A stretch of DNA of 64,000 nt from UBA7803 sp040219935 (lineage in GTDB: Bacteria > Pseudomonadota > Gammaproteobacteria > Pseudomonadales > Azotimanducaceae), in assembly GCA_040219935.1 (NCBI GenBank), contig JAVJUA010000055.1:1-64000 (forward strand). Direction: 5' to 3'. The notes beneath the pieces are model-generated. The model saw only the letters and a list, made by a program, of their open reading frames with translations. It was not told the DNA's origin and made no database searches. This document shows positions 20,910-29,408 of the stretch, piece by piece. Positions within the stretch are counted from its first letter, which is position 1, and every line of letters begins with the position of its first letter. Position numbers and translations under genes: made by a program.

Positions 20910-21497
20910 ATGGGCGACTATCAGGTGCTGTTCAGCGGAGAGGTGATTCGGGAGGCCGACATCGAGGCGGTCCGGGTCAGCCTCGCCCAGGAACTCGGCA
21001 TCGACGATCGCAAGTCGCGCGCGCTGTTCTCCGGGCGCACGGTGGTGATCCGCAGCCAGCTCGACGAGGGCGAAGCGCGTGCCCTGCAATCGCGCCTGGG
21101 CCGGCTCGGCGCCATCTGCCGCATCAAGTCGCTGTCGGCGCCCGCCGGCCTGGCGTCGCAGATCGACAAGGACGCGGGCCGCATGAAGGCCCACGTCGAT
21201 CAGACGCTGAAGGACATCACCGCCGCCCACATCGCCTGCCCGCGTTGCAGCCACCTGCAGCTCGAGTCGAGCCACTGCGCGCGCTGCGGCGTCGACATCG
21301 CCGAGGCGAACCAGCAGAAGCGCCGGGAAGATCAGCTCATCGAGCAGCGCATCCGCGAGCTGCGCGCCGCCCGGCAGTCGGGCCCGACGCCGGTGCGGCA
21401 GCCCGAGCCGGCCCGGGAGGCGCCCATCCGCGGCGAGCCGCGGCCGGGCCCAGGCAAGCGCTCGAGCTTCGTGCGCGACCTGTTCCGCCGCTCCTGA
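20910..21497 (+). CDS. Hypothetical protein with C-terminal zinc ribbon
   Basis: The 195-residue product begins MGDYQVLFSGEVIREADIEAV. The first 75 or so residues form an alpha/beta module (GRTVVIRSQLDEGEARALQSRL) of a kind I have seen at the start of small proteobacterial proteins, but I cannot name it. Residues about 110-130 hold IACPRCSHLQLESSHCARCG, two CxxC pairs fitting a zinc ribbon. The C-terminus is basic and Pro/Arg-rich, probably disordered. No signal peptide or membrane segment is seen. AGGAC precedes the ATG. It ends 4 bases before murI, so it is likely cotranscribed with it; function unknown. Confidence 0.8.
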   Translation: MGDYQVLFSGEVIREADIEAVRVSLAQELGIDDRKSRALFSGRTVVIRSQLDEGEARALQSRLGRLGAICRIKSLSAPAGLASQIDKDAGRMKAHVDQTLKDITAAHIACPRCSHLQLESSHCARCGVDIAEANQQKRREDQLIEQRIRELRAARQSGPTPVRQPEPAREAPIRGEPRPGPGKRSSFVRDLFRRS

Positions 21498-21501
21498 TGT
21501 C

Positions 21502-22326
21502 GTGACCGCGCCCATCGGCGTGTTCGATTCCGGCGTCGGCGGCCTCACCGTGCTGCGCGCCCTGCGCACCGCCATGCCCGACGAGCGCTTCCTCTACCTC
21601 GGCGACACCGCACGCCTGCCCTACGGCACCAAGAGCTCGGCCACCGTCACCCGCTACGCCGTGCAGGCGGCCCGCATCCTGGTGGAGCGGGGCGTGAAGG
21701 CGCTGGTCATCGCCTGCAACACGGCTTCCGCGGTGGCGCTGGAAGCCCTGCAGCAGGCGTACGCGCCGCTGCCCGTGTTCGGCGTCGTGCAGCCGGGGGC
21801 CCAGGCCGCCGCAGCCCTCGCCGGCGACGGCACCGCGCTGGTGCTCGCCACCGAAAGCACCGTGCGCGGCGGCGCCTACCAGCGCGCGCTGCTGGCGCTG
21901 CGCCCGGGCATGCGCGTGCGCGCCCGGCCCTGCCCGCTGCTGGTGACCCTGGCGGAAGAGGGCCGCCACCACGGCGCTCTGGTGGATCTGGCTCTGGACG
22001 AGTACCTGACCGGCCTGTTCCCCGCGGACGCCGCGCACCCGCCGAGGGTGCTGCTGCTCGGTTGCACCCACTTCCCCGTGTTCGCGCCCGCGCTCGAACG
22101 CGCCCTGGTCCGGCACGGGCAGGCCCACGTGCGCATCGTCGACTCCGCCGCCACCACGGCGCGCGCCGTCGCGCGCGAGCTGGCCGCCGGTCGTTTCGCG
22201 CCAGCGTCGCCGCTATCGGGCCCCGGGCTCACCTTGCTCGCTACCGACGGGCCCGAGCGATTCCGCCGGGTGAGCCGCTACTTCCTGCACCAGCCCGTGG
22301 ACCGGGTCGAGCTGGTCGACCTGTAA
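21502..22326 (+). CDS. murI: Glutamate racemase
   Basis: MurI makes D-glutamate for peptidoglycan. It has 274 residues from GTG 21502. Family motifs are GVFDSGVGGLTVLRAL, YLGDTARLPYGTKS, the first catalytic cysteine in VIACNTASAVAL and the second in LLLGCTHFPVF, both present. The gene follows the zinc-ribbon hypothetical after 4 bases. Its last 114 bases are overlapped on the other strand by a methyltransferase remnant. Confidence 0.96.
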   Translation: MTAPIGVFDSGVGGLTVLRALRTAMPDERFLYLGDTARLPYGTKSSATVTRYAVQAARILVERGVKALVIACNTASAVALEALQQAYAPLPVFGVVQPGAQAAAALAGDGTALVLATESTVRGGAYQRALLALRPGMRVRARPCPLLVTLAEEGRHHGALVDLALDEYLTGLFPADAAHPPRVLLLGCTHFPVFAPALERALVRHGQAHVRIVDSAATTARAVARELAAGRFAPASPLSGPGLTLLATDGPERFRRVSRYFLHQPVDRVELVDL

Positions 22327-22995
22327 GTCAGATGCCGCACTGCCGGCCTCGGCCACCAGCCGGAGCACCGTGCGGCCCTCGCCCCGACGCAGCCGCTTCG
22401 CCCAGGTCGATTCCAGGGTCAGGCATGCCTCCGGGGACAGGATGCCGGTGTCGATGCTTGCGAATCCCGCTTCGCGATAGCGTGCTGGCAATGCGGCCTG
22501 CAGGTGTTCGGCCTCTGGCGGCAGCAGGCCCAAGCGCTGCCACTCACGACCATCACGGACGGCGTCGAGGCCGATGGTGACGATCAGTCGCCCTCCGGGC
22601 GCGCACAGCGCCGCGATGCGCGCGAGTACTGGCGCGTCGCCGCCGGCCACCGCCTGCAACAGGCTGCCCCAGGGAAACTGCACGTGCACCTCGAGGGCCA
22701 GGCCACTGAGCGTCTCCGGGAGCGACGCGGCCGCGGCGCGCAGGAACAGCGCGTTCGGCGCCCCGCCACGTGCCCGGCGGCGGTGCACGCGCTCGGACAG
22801 GCGGGCGAGCGCATCTGCGCTGGCATCGATGCCGATGACCAGCGTGTCCGGCTCCCGCCTGGCGCGTTGGTAGACGTAGTGGCCGTCTCCGGTGCCGACA
22901 TCGATGACTATGCGCGGCCCATAGGGCGCGATCAGCGCTCGAAAGTCATCCGGGTCGAGTTATCAGACGGTGCTGCCGCGAATTCGATACAGCAT
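22213..22995 (-). pseudogene. KamB/NpmA-like 16S rRNA (A1408) methyltransferase, tandem stop codons
   Basis: Read from ATG 22995, one frame encodes a class I SAM methyltransferase of the KamB/NpmA type, the family that methylates A1408 of 16S rRNA and gives aminoglycoside resistance. It starts MLYRIRGSTV, then hits TGA-TAA (codons 11-12), and continues in the same frame with LDPDDFRALIAPYG, the SAM loop VIDVGTGDGHYVYQRAR, RARGGAPNALFLRAAAASLP, VQFPWGSLLQAV and LESTWAKRLRRG. No other plausible start lies between the stops and the SAM loop; the next is GTG 22788, after it. The frame also runs 114 bases into the end of murI, so the C-terminus is probably extended. It reads as a decayed gene. Confidence 0.8.
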
Positions 22996-23066
22996 GGTTG
23001 CCATGATCCGAATCGGAAGGGTCGACTATGGTAGTGCGATCGCCGGCCAACCGGTAGCTGTGTGGC

Positions 23067-23702
23067 TCACCCGTCGGTCTTGTCGCGGTACTCGCACAGA
23101 TCTTCGATGAGGCAAGAGCCGCAGCGCGGCTTGCGGGCCACGCAGACGTAGCGGCCGTGCAGGATCAGCCAGTGGTGGGCGTCCTTTCGGTACTCGGGCG
23201 GCACCAGCCGCGCCAGCTTGTCCTCGACCTCGCGCACGGTCTTGCCGGGCGCCAGCCGGGTGCGGTTGCTGACCCGGAAGATGTGGGTGTCCACGGCGAT
23301 GGTGGGGTGGCCGAAGGCCGTATTCAGCACCACGTTGGCGGTCTTACGGCCGACCCCTGGCAGGGCTTCGAGGGCTTCCCGGTCTTCGGGCACCCGGCCG
23401 CCGTGCTGCTCGATCAGAATCTCGCAGGTCCGCAGAACGTTCTTCGCCTTGGTGTTGAACAGGCCGATGCTCTGGATGTAGCGGGTCAGGCCGTCGAGGC
23501 CGAGCGCCAGGATCTGCTCCGGCGTGTTGGCCACCGCGAACAGCGGGCCGGTGGCCTTGTTGACGCTGACGTCGGTCGCCTGGGCGGACAGGATCACGGC
23601 GATCAGCAGCTCGAATGGGCTCTGGTAGTTCAGCTCGGTGGTGGGCGCCGGGTTGTCCGCCTGCAGGCGCGCGAAGATCTGGCTGCGCTTGTCGCGGTTC
23701 AT
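23067..23702 (-). CDS. nth: Endonuclease III
   Basis: Nth is a DNA glycosylase/AP lyase that removes oxidised pyrimidines. The 211-residue protein has the helix-hairpin-helix LEALPGVGRKTANVVLN with its catalytic Lys, the catalytic Asp in HPTIAVDTHIFRVSNR, and the C-terminal [4Fe-4S] cluster loop (CVARKPRCGSCLIEDLC). Length equals the E. coli enzyme. ATG 23702 follows GGAGAG and overlaps the rsxE stop by 4 bases, so nth is the last gene of the metG-rsx unit, as in many gammaproteobacteria. Confidence 0.96.
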   Translation of the reverse strand: MNRDKRSQIFARLQADNPAPTTELNYQSPFELLIAVILSAQATDVSVNKATGPLFAVANTPEQILALGLDGLTRYIQSIGLFNTKAKNVLRTCEILIEQHGGRVPEDREALEALPGVGRKTANVVLNTAFGHPTIAVDTHIFRVSNRTRLAPGKTVREVEDKLARLVPPEYRKDAHHWLILHGRYVCVARKPRCGSCLIEDLCEYRDKTDG

Positions 23703-24361
23703 GGGTCTCTCCGTGGGGTGCGCCGCCACAGCGCGTTGCCGGCGGCCAGCAGCAGGCCGGCGGCGATGAAGGCGCCGGGCGCCAGCGCCGCCAGGCGCAG
23801 CGGCGGGCCGTCGCCGGGCAGGGTGACCGCCCAGCCTGCAGCCGCGGGCCCGAACAGCAGGTCCATGCCGGCGAACAGCGTGCCCTGACCGATCAGCTCG
23901 CGCACCACGCCGAGGGCGATCAGGGCCACGGCGAAGCCGGCGGCGGTGCCGGCGGCGTCGAGGAAAGAGGCGGCGACGCCGTTGCGGCTGGCGAACTGCT
24001 CGGCGCGGCCCAGAATCATGCAGTTGGTGACGATGATCTGCACGAACAGGGCAATACGCAGGTACAGCTCGAAGGCGTAGGCCTCCAGCAGCAGCATGGC
24101 GCAGGTGGTGAAGGTGGCGATCACCAGCACGAACGCCGGCAGCCGCGCGAAGTCGGGGATGACGCGGCGCGCCGCAGAGATCAGCGTGCTGGAGCCGATC
24201 AGCACGCCGGCGCTGGCCAGCGCCAGGGCGAGCGCGTTGACCGTGCTGCTGCTCACCGCCAGCAGCGGGCACAGGCCCAGAAGCTGCGCCCAGGCCGGGT
24301 TGCGGGCGGTGATGCCCTGGCGCAGCAGCGTGCCGGCGGCGAGGGTGTGGGGTTCGCTCAA
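23699..24361 (-). CDS. rsxE: Rsx/Rnf electron transport complex subunit E
   Basis: RsxE is an integral membrane subunit of the complex that couples electron transfer from NADH or ferredoxin to ion movement and keeps SoxR reduced. It has 220 residues and about six hydrophobic helices; NPAWAQLLGLCPLLAVSSS and FVQIIVTNCMILGRAEQFA are family marks, the latter with the conserved Cys region shared with RsxA. TTG 24361 is chosen: it overlaps the rsxG stop (TTGA) and gives the expected N-terminus SEPHTLAAGTLLRQG. An ATG further upstream is in frame but far inside rsxG. Confidence 0.9.
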   Translation of the reverse strand: MSEPHTLAAGTLLRQGITARNPAWAQLLGLCPLLAVSSSTVNALALALASAGVLIGSSTLISAARRVIPDFARLPAFVLVIATFTTCAMLLLEAYAFELYLRIALFVQIIVTNCMILGRAEQFASRNGVAASFLDAAGTAAGFAVALIALGVVRELIGQGTLFAGMDLLFGPAAAGWAVTLPGDGPPLRLAALAPGAFIAAGLLLAAGNALWRRTPRRDP

Positions 24362-24873
24362 GACGCGCAGTCTCCGGCGGCCGGCACCGGTGCCACCAGC
24401 GCGGCGGCCAGGTCGCGGCGCAGGGCCCGGCTGGTGATGGTGGCGCCGCTCACCGTGTCCACGGCGGCCAGGGCGGCGGCATCGAGGCCGTGCAGCCCGC
24501 CCAGCCAGCCATCGTCCGGCCGGTCGAGGAAGTCGGCGATGCCGGGGGTTTCCTGGTGGCCGATGATGTGCACCCGGCGCAGCGCCGGCGGCTGGCCGTC
24601 GGCGGCGGCCAGCCAGCGGATGGCGCCGGCGTAACCGGCAGCCTCGCCGCGCAGCAGCGTGCCACCGCCGCACAGGCCGGCGCGGCCCGCCACCCAGACG
24701 AGATCGGTCGGCGACACCGCCCGTCCCACCAACGCGCTGAGGGTCTCGGCGAACTGGCGGTGGCGGTTGGCATCGATCTCGTCCCGGGTCGCGGCCGCCG
24801 TGACCGCCAGCACCGCCGCGCAGACCAGCACCAGGGCGCCGAAGCCGACAAGCGCACGCACGGCGTCAGGCAT
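24358..24873 (-). CDS. rsxG: Rsx/Rnf electron transport complex subunit G
   Basis: RsxG is anchored by one N-terminal helix (about residues 6-28) with its FMN-binding domain facing the periplasm. The 171-residue protein ends with VDTVSGATITSRAL; the Thr in SGAT is the expected covalent FMN attachment site. HQETPGIADFLDRPDDGWL is also typical. ATG 24873 overlaps the rsxD stop by 8 bases, which supports this start over one 18 bases upstream. It is slightly shorter than E. coli RsxG (206). Confidence 0.92.
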   Translation of the reverse strand: MPDAVRALVGFGALVLVCAAVLAVTAAATRDEIDANRHRQFAETLSALVGRAVSPTDLVWVAGRAGLCGGGTLLRGEAAGYAGAIRWLAAADGQPPALRRVHIIGHQETPGIADFLDRPDDGWLGGLHGLDAAALAAVDTVSGATITSRALRRDLAAALVAPVPAAGDCAS

Positions 24874-25771
24874 CGCGGCGCACCAGGGCACGGTCGAGCC
24901 ACGGCGTGGCGGCGTTGCCGAGCAGAATGCCGAACGCCAGCCCGTCCGGGTAGGCGCCGACGGCGCGCACGGCGAAGGTCACCGCCCCCACCAGGCAGCC
25001 GAACAGGATCTGGCCCCGGGCGGTGGCGGGGTGGGTCACCGGGTCGGTGGCGAAGAAGAAGGCGGCCAGCATGGTGCCGCCGCTGAACAGGTGGAACAGC
25101 GGCGAGCCGAGGCTGCCGCTGCCGCCCTGGTCGTAGCTGAGCGCGGCCAGCAGGGCGAGGGTGCCGAGCAGGGCGGCGGGCACCCGCCAGGCGGCCAGCC
25201 GCAGCGCCACCAATGCCAGGCCGCCGGCCAGAAACGCAGCGTTGATCCACTCCCAGCCGTAGCCGCCGATGGCGCCGAAGCCGGCTTCGGGCGTCCACGC
25301 CTCGGCGATGGTGAGCCCCTCGCGGTAGCGCAGGCCGGAGAGCGCCGTGGCGGCCGTGGTGCCATCGGTGGGCATGGGCCAGGCCGCCAGCGCTTCCGGG
25401 AACGACACCAGCGCCACCGCGTAGCCCACCACCGCGGGGTTGAACGGGTTGCCGCCGAGGCCGCCGTAGAGGTGCTTGCCGAGGCCGACCGCGGCCACCA
25501 CCGCCACCGCCAGCACCAACAGCCCGCTGACCGGCGGCAGCGCCAGGGTCAGCAGGGTGCAGGTCAGCGCCGTGCTGCCGTCGCTGACAGTCGCCCGCAC
25601 GGGCCGCCGCTGCAGGGCCAGGGCGATGGCTTCCACCGCCAGGCCAAGCGCGATGGCGAACGCCAGGCGCGGCAGGTAGGCGGCGCCGTAGAACGCCATG
25701 AGCGCCAGCAGCCCCGGCAGCAGCGCCAGCAGCACCCGCTGCATGACCTGGGGTGTGGTCAGGACAGCCAC
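24866..25771 (-). CDS. rsxD: Rsx/Rnf electron transport complex subunit D
   Basis: RsxD is a multi-helix membrane subunit carrying a covalent flavin. The 301-residue protein has about nine hydrophobic segments; GLGKHLYGGLGGNPFNPAVV and FFFATDPVTHPATARGQILF are strong family marks. PTDGTTAATALS is the likely flavin attachment loop (family S/T-x-AT). GTG 25771 overlaps the preceding subunit by 13 bases and directly gives the expected start. E. coli RsxD is about 50 residues longer. Confidence 0.92.
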   Translation of the reverse strand: MAVLTTPQVMQRVLLALLPGLLALMAFYGAAYLPRLAFAIALGLAVEAIALALQRRPVRATVSDGSTALTCTLLTLALPPVSGLLVLAVAVVAAVGLGKHLYGGLGGNPFNPAVVGYAVALVSFPEALAAWPMPTDGTTAATALSGLRYREGLTIAEAWTPEAGFGAIGGYGWEWINAAFLAGGLALVALRLAAWRVPAALLGTLALLAALSYDQGGSGSLGSPLFHLFSGGTMLAAFFFATDPVTHPATARGQILFGCLVGAVTFAVRAVGAYPDGLAFGILLGNAATPWLDRALVRRDA

Positions 25772-26670
25772 GGCCGGTCCCCCTTGCCGATGCGATCGCG
25801 GCGCCGTTCGGCCCAGGCGTCGGCGCGCGCCTGCCGGCGCGCCAGATGGCGCTGGTAGCGGCTGCGGGCTTCCTCTGCCTCGGCTGCCGCCCGCGCCTGG
25901 CTGGCCAGGGCCTGCCGGCCGCGGGTGAACTCGCTCAGCAGGTCGATGTTGCTCGGGCAGGCCTGGTTGCACAGGCCGCACTCGATGCAGCGGTCGAGGC
26001 CGCGGGCGGCCGCCTCGCCCCAGGCGGCGTCGGCGCAGAACCAGTGCAGCTCCTGCGGGCTCAGCGCCTCCGGGCACACCGGCTCACATTCGCCGCAGCG
26101 GATGCAGGGCCAGCTCGGCCCGTCCTGAGCGCGGTTGCGCGGCCGCGCCAGAATCTTCAGCGGCCGCGCCGCCACCGGCACCGCCAGCGGCTCGAGGTCG
26201 ATGCAGTCCACGGGGCAGGGCGGCAGGCACAGCTCGCAGCCGGTGCAGCGCTCGGCAAGGACGGTGTGCATGAGCTGCGGAGCGCCGACGATGGCGTCCA
26301 CGGGGCAGGCCTCGACGCAGCGGAAGCAGCCGATGCAGGCGTCCTCGTCGATGCGGGCCACCTGCGCCGGCGGCGCCGCCGGCAGCGCGCCGGGATCGCG
26401 CCCCAGCAGCCGCGCCAGCGCCTGCTGGGTTTCCTCGCCGCCGGGTGGGCAGAGGTTGAGCGCCTCGCCGCCGGCTACCGCCTCGGCATACGGCCGGCAG
26501 CCGGGATAGCCGCACTGGGCGCACTGGGTCTGCGGCAGCAGCGCGTCGATGGCGTCCACCACCGGGTCGCGGCGGCCGGGCCAGCGCCGATCGGCCCACA
26601 GCAGCGCCGCGGCGACGACGCCGCCCAGGGCGCCCACCACGGCGACGATGGCCAGCGGCGCCGCCATCAT
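25759..26670 (-). CDS. rsxB: RsxB fused to the C-terminal ferredoxin part of RsxC
   Basis: The 303-residue protein starts as RsxB: N-terminal membrane helix (about 5-25), the CAQCGYPGC cluster loop, then two [4Fe-4S] motifs, CIGCFRCVEACPVDA and CTGCELCLPPCPVDC. It then continues, without a stop, into PCIRCGECEPVCPEALSPQELHWF and CIECGLCNQACPSNIDLL, which are the two cluster motifs from the C-terminal part of RsxC. The large N-terminal RsxC part that binds NADH and FMN is missing, and no separate rsxC lies in the operon. ATG 26670 overlaps the rsxA stop (ATGA). Thus five cluster motifs are expected. How electrons enter without the NADH-binding part is open. The junction was read directly and shows no frameshift. 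Confidence 0.9.
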   Translation of the reverse strand: MMAAPLAIVAVVGALGGVVAAALLWADRRWPGRRDPVVDAIDALLPQTQCAQCGYPGCRPYAEAVAGGEALNLCPPGGEETQQALARLLGRDPGALPAAPPAQVARIDEDACIGCFRCVEACPVDAIVGAPQLMHTVLAERCTGCELCLPPCPVDCIDLEPLAVPVAARPLKILARPRNRAQDGPSWPCIRCGECEPVCPEALSPQELHWFCADAAWGEAAARGLDRCIECGLCNQACPSNIDLLSEFTRGRQALASQARAAAEAEEARSRYQRHLARRQARADAWAERRRDRIGKGDRPWLS

Positions 26671-27245
26671 GGCGTCATCCCGGCGAAGCCCATGAAGGCC
26701 AGCGACAGGATGCCGGCGCTGATCAGGGCCACCGGCGCGCCGCGGAACGGGCCCGGCACCGGCGCGTGGTCGAGGCGCTCGCGCAGCGCGGCGAACAGCA
26801 CCATCACCAGGGAGAAGCCGCCCGCGGCGCCGAGGGCGTAGGTCACCGTCTGCAGGAAGCCGAGCTCCATGCCGAGCGCCAGCAGGGCAACGGCCAGCAC
26901 CGCGCAGTTGGAGGTGATCAGAGGCAGGTAGATGCCGAGCACCTGGTGCAGCAGCGGGCTGTTGGCCCGCAGCACCCGTTCGGTGAGCTGCACCACGCCC
27001 GCAATCACGACGATGAACACGATGATGCGCAGAAACTCGAGGTCGAGCGGCGCCAGCACCGCGTGATGCAGCAGGTGCGCGGCGGCGGCCGAGGTGGTGA
27101 GCACGAAGGCGGTGGCCAGGCCCATGGCCAGCGCCGGCTGGTACTGGCCGGTGACGCCCATGAACGGGCACAGCCCGAGAAACTGGGCCAGCACGAAGTT
27201 GTTCACCAGCAGGGCGCCGACGACGATCAGGAACAGCTCGCCCAT
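26667..27245 (-). CDS. rsxA: Rsx/Rnf electron transport complex subunit A
   Basis: RsxA is a six-helix membrane subunit, inverted in topology relative to RsxE. The 192-residue protein matches E. coli RsxA in length. Marks include LLVNNFVLAQFLGLCPFMGV and LPLITSNCAVLAVALL, each with the conserved Cys that together with RsxE coordinates a membrane iron-sulfur cluster. It starts 24 bases after metG and overlaps the next gene by 4 bases. Confidence 0.96.
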   Translation of the reverse strand: MGELFLIVVGALLVNNFVLAQFLGLCPFMGVTGQYQPALAMGLATAFVLTTSAAAAHLLHHAVLAPLDLEFLRIIVFIVVIAGVVQLTERVLRANSPLLHQVLGIYLPLITSNCAVLAVALLALGMELGFLQTVTYALGAAGGFSLVMVLFAALRERLDHAPVPGPFRGAPVALISAGILSLAFMGFAGMTP

Positions 27246-27269
27246 CAGCCCCTCGCGCCCGTCATGGGC

Positions 27270-29318
27270 TCAGCGGACGATCATGCCCGGCTCGGCGCCG
27301 CTGTCCGGACTGAGCAGGAAGATGTCGCCACCGCCGGGTCCGGCCGCCAGCACCATGCCCTCGGACACCCCGAAGCGCATCTTCCGGGGCGCCAGGTTGG
27401 CGACCACCACGGTCAGCCGGCCCACCAGGGCCTCGGGCTCGTAGGCCTGGCGGATGCCGGCCATGATCTGGCGCTGCTCGCCGCCCAGGTCGACGGTGAG
27501 CCGCAGCAGCTTGTCGGCGCCCTCCACCGCCTCGGCGGTGACGATGCGGCCCACCTTGAGCTGCACCTTGGCGAAGTCGTCGATGCTGATGGTGTCGGCG
27601 TCGGCACGCGCATCAGCCTTGCCCGCCGGCACTTCAGGCGCTGCCGCCGGCGCCGCCGCCGGCGCACTGTCGCGGCTGGCGGCCAGCAGCGCGTCCACCT
27701 GGGCCTTCTCCATGCGCGCGAACAGGGGCTTGAACGTGCCGATGCGATGCCCGAGCAGGGGCTTGTCCAGGTCGTGCCAGGTGAAGGCGGGCACGTTCAG
27801 GAACCGGGCCGCGTCCTCGGCCATGCGCGGCAGGATGGGCGCCAGATAAATCGCCAGGATGCGGAACAGGTTGATGCCCATGCTGCATACCGCCTGCACG
27901 TCGGCGCGGCGCGCCGGGTCCTTGGCCAGGGTCCAGGGGGCGTGGCCGGCGATGTACTGGTTGGCCAGGTCGGCCAGGGCCGTGATCTCACGCACCGCGC
28001 GCGCCGTGTTGCTGGCCTCGAACTGGGCGGCGATGCCGTCCCGGGCGGCGACGAAGCGCTCCCACAGCGCCGCATCGTCCAGCTCGGCCGCCAGCTCGCC
28101 GTCGAACTGCTTGGTGATGAAGCCGGCGCAGCGGCTGGCGATGTTCACCACCTTGCCCACCAGATCGGCGTTCACCCGCTGCACGAAGTCGTCGAGGTTG
28201 ATGTCCATGTCGTCCACCGTGCCGTTCAGCTTGGTGGCGTAGTAGTAGCGCAGGTACTCGGGATCGAGATGATCGAGATAGGTCGAGGCGTTGATGAACG
28301 TGCCCCGCGACTTGGACATGCGGGTGCCATTCACGGTGATGAAGCCGTGGGTGTGGATGCGGGTGGGCGTGCGGAAGCCGGCGCCGTCCAGCACCGAAGG
28401 CCAGAACAGGGCGTGGAAGTTGATGATGTCCTTGCCGATGAAGTGGTGCACCTCGGTGCCGGCCGCGGCGGCCGCCTTCCCGTCCCAGAACTCGTCGAAG
28501 CTGACGTCGTTGCGGCGGTCGGCCAGGTTCCGGAAGCTGGCCATGTAGCCGATGGGCGCGTCCATCCACACGTAGAAGTACTTGTCTTCGGTGCCCGGAA
28601 TCACGAAGCCGAAGTAGGGCGCATCGCGGGAGATGTCCCAGGGCTTCAGGCCGCCGTCGAGCCACTCCCTGAGCTTGTTGGCCACCTCCGGCTGCACCGC
28701 GCCGCTGGCCAGCCAGGCGCGCAGGAAGTCGGCGTACTTCGGCAGGTCGAAGAAGTAGTGCTCCGATGAGCGCACCACCGGCGTCGCCCCGGACAGGGTC
28801 GAGCGCGGATTCTTCAGCGCCGTGGCCTCGTAGGTGGCCGAGCAGACGTCGCAGTTGTCGCCGTACTGGTCGGCGGCACCGCAGTTGGGGCACTCGCCCT
28901 TGACGAAGCGGTCGGCCAGGAACAGCTTGCGCTCGGGGTCGTAGAGCTGCTCCACCTGCTCGGTGAAGATCAGCCCGCGATCCTTGAGGCGCGAGAAGAT
29001 CAGCTCGGCGTAGTGCCGGTTCTCGTCCGAATGGGTGGAGTAGTAGTTGTCGTGGCCGATCAGAAAGCGCCGGAAGTCGCGGCTGTGCTCCTCGCGGATG
29101 GTCTCGATGAGCTGCTCCGGCGCCACGCCCCGGGCCTCCGCCAGCAGCATGGTGGCGGTGCCGTGGGTGTCGTCGGCGCAGACGTAGACCACCTGGTGCC
29201 CGCGCATGCGCTGGAAGCGTACCCAGATGTCCGTCTGCACGTGCTCGAGCAGGTGGCCGAGGTGGATGGCGCCGTTGATGTACGGCAGCGCGCTGGTAAC
29301 GAGTATGCGGCGTTTCAT
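27270..29318 (-). CDS. metG: Methionyl-tRNA synthetase
   Basis: MetG charges tRNA-Met. The 682-residue protein has the HIGH motif as HLGHLLEHVQTDIW, the zinc knuckle CPNCGAADQYGDNCDVC, the KMSKS motif as RMSKSRGTFI, and the anticodon-binding helices. An Ala/Pro-rich linker leads to the C-terminal dimerising tRNA-binding domain (about 575-682, VQLKVGRIVTAEAV). Length matches the E. coli enzyme (677). It leads the rsx-nth unit and is divergent from apbC, as in Pseudomonas-like genomes. Confidence 0.97.
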   Translation of the reverse strand: MKRRILVTSALPYINGAIHLGHLLEHVQTDIWVRFQRMRGHQVVYVCADDTHGTATMLLAEARGVAPEQLIETIREEHSRDFRRFLIGHDNYYSTHSDENRHYAELIFSRLKDRGLIFTEQVEQLYDPERKLFLADRFVKGECPNCGAADQYGDNCDVCSATYEATALKNPRSTLSGATPVVRSSEHYFFDLPKYADFLRAWLASGAVQPEVANKLREWLDGGLKPWDISRDAPYFGFVIPGTEDKYFYVWMDAPIGYMASFRNLADRRNDVSFDEFWDGKAAAAAGTEVHHFIGKDIINFHALFWPSVLDGAGFRTPTRIHTHGFITVNGTRMSKSRGTFINASTYLDHLDPEYLRYYYATKLNGTVDDMDINLDDFVQRVNADLVGKVVNIASRCAGFITKQFDGELAAELDDAALWERFVAARDGIAAQFEASNTARAVREITALADLANQYIAGHAPWTLAKDPARRADVQAVCSMGINLFRILAIYLAPILPRMAEDAARFLNVPAFTWHDLDKPLLGHRIGTFKPLFARMEKAQVDALLAASRDSAPAAAPAAAPEVPAGKADARADADTISIDDFAKVQLKVGRIVTAEAVEGADKLLRLTVDLGGEQRQIMAGIRQAYEPEALVGRLTVVVANLAPRKMRFGVSEGMVLAAGPGGGDIFLLSPDSGAEPGMIVR

Positions 29319-29370
29319 GACGCGACGGGTTGCGGACCGGGAAAAAGCGCGACTATACCGGTATCTTCCC

Positions 29371-29376
29371 TATAAT
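29371..29376 (+). promoter_or_regulatory. -10 element of apbC promoter
   Basis: A perfect TATAAT followed by GCCCGCC lies 32 bases before the apbC ATG in the 90-base divergent gap with metG. No convincing -35 box is seen. Confidence 0.5.
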
Positions 29377-29408
29377 GCCCGCCGCCCCAGCATGCTGATC
29401 GGATCGCC

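Noticed and set aside
22958..22966. TGA in the methyltransferase frame as a selenocysteine codon
   Set aside because: It is followed directly by TAA, and no relative of this family uses Cys or selenocysteine at this place.
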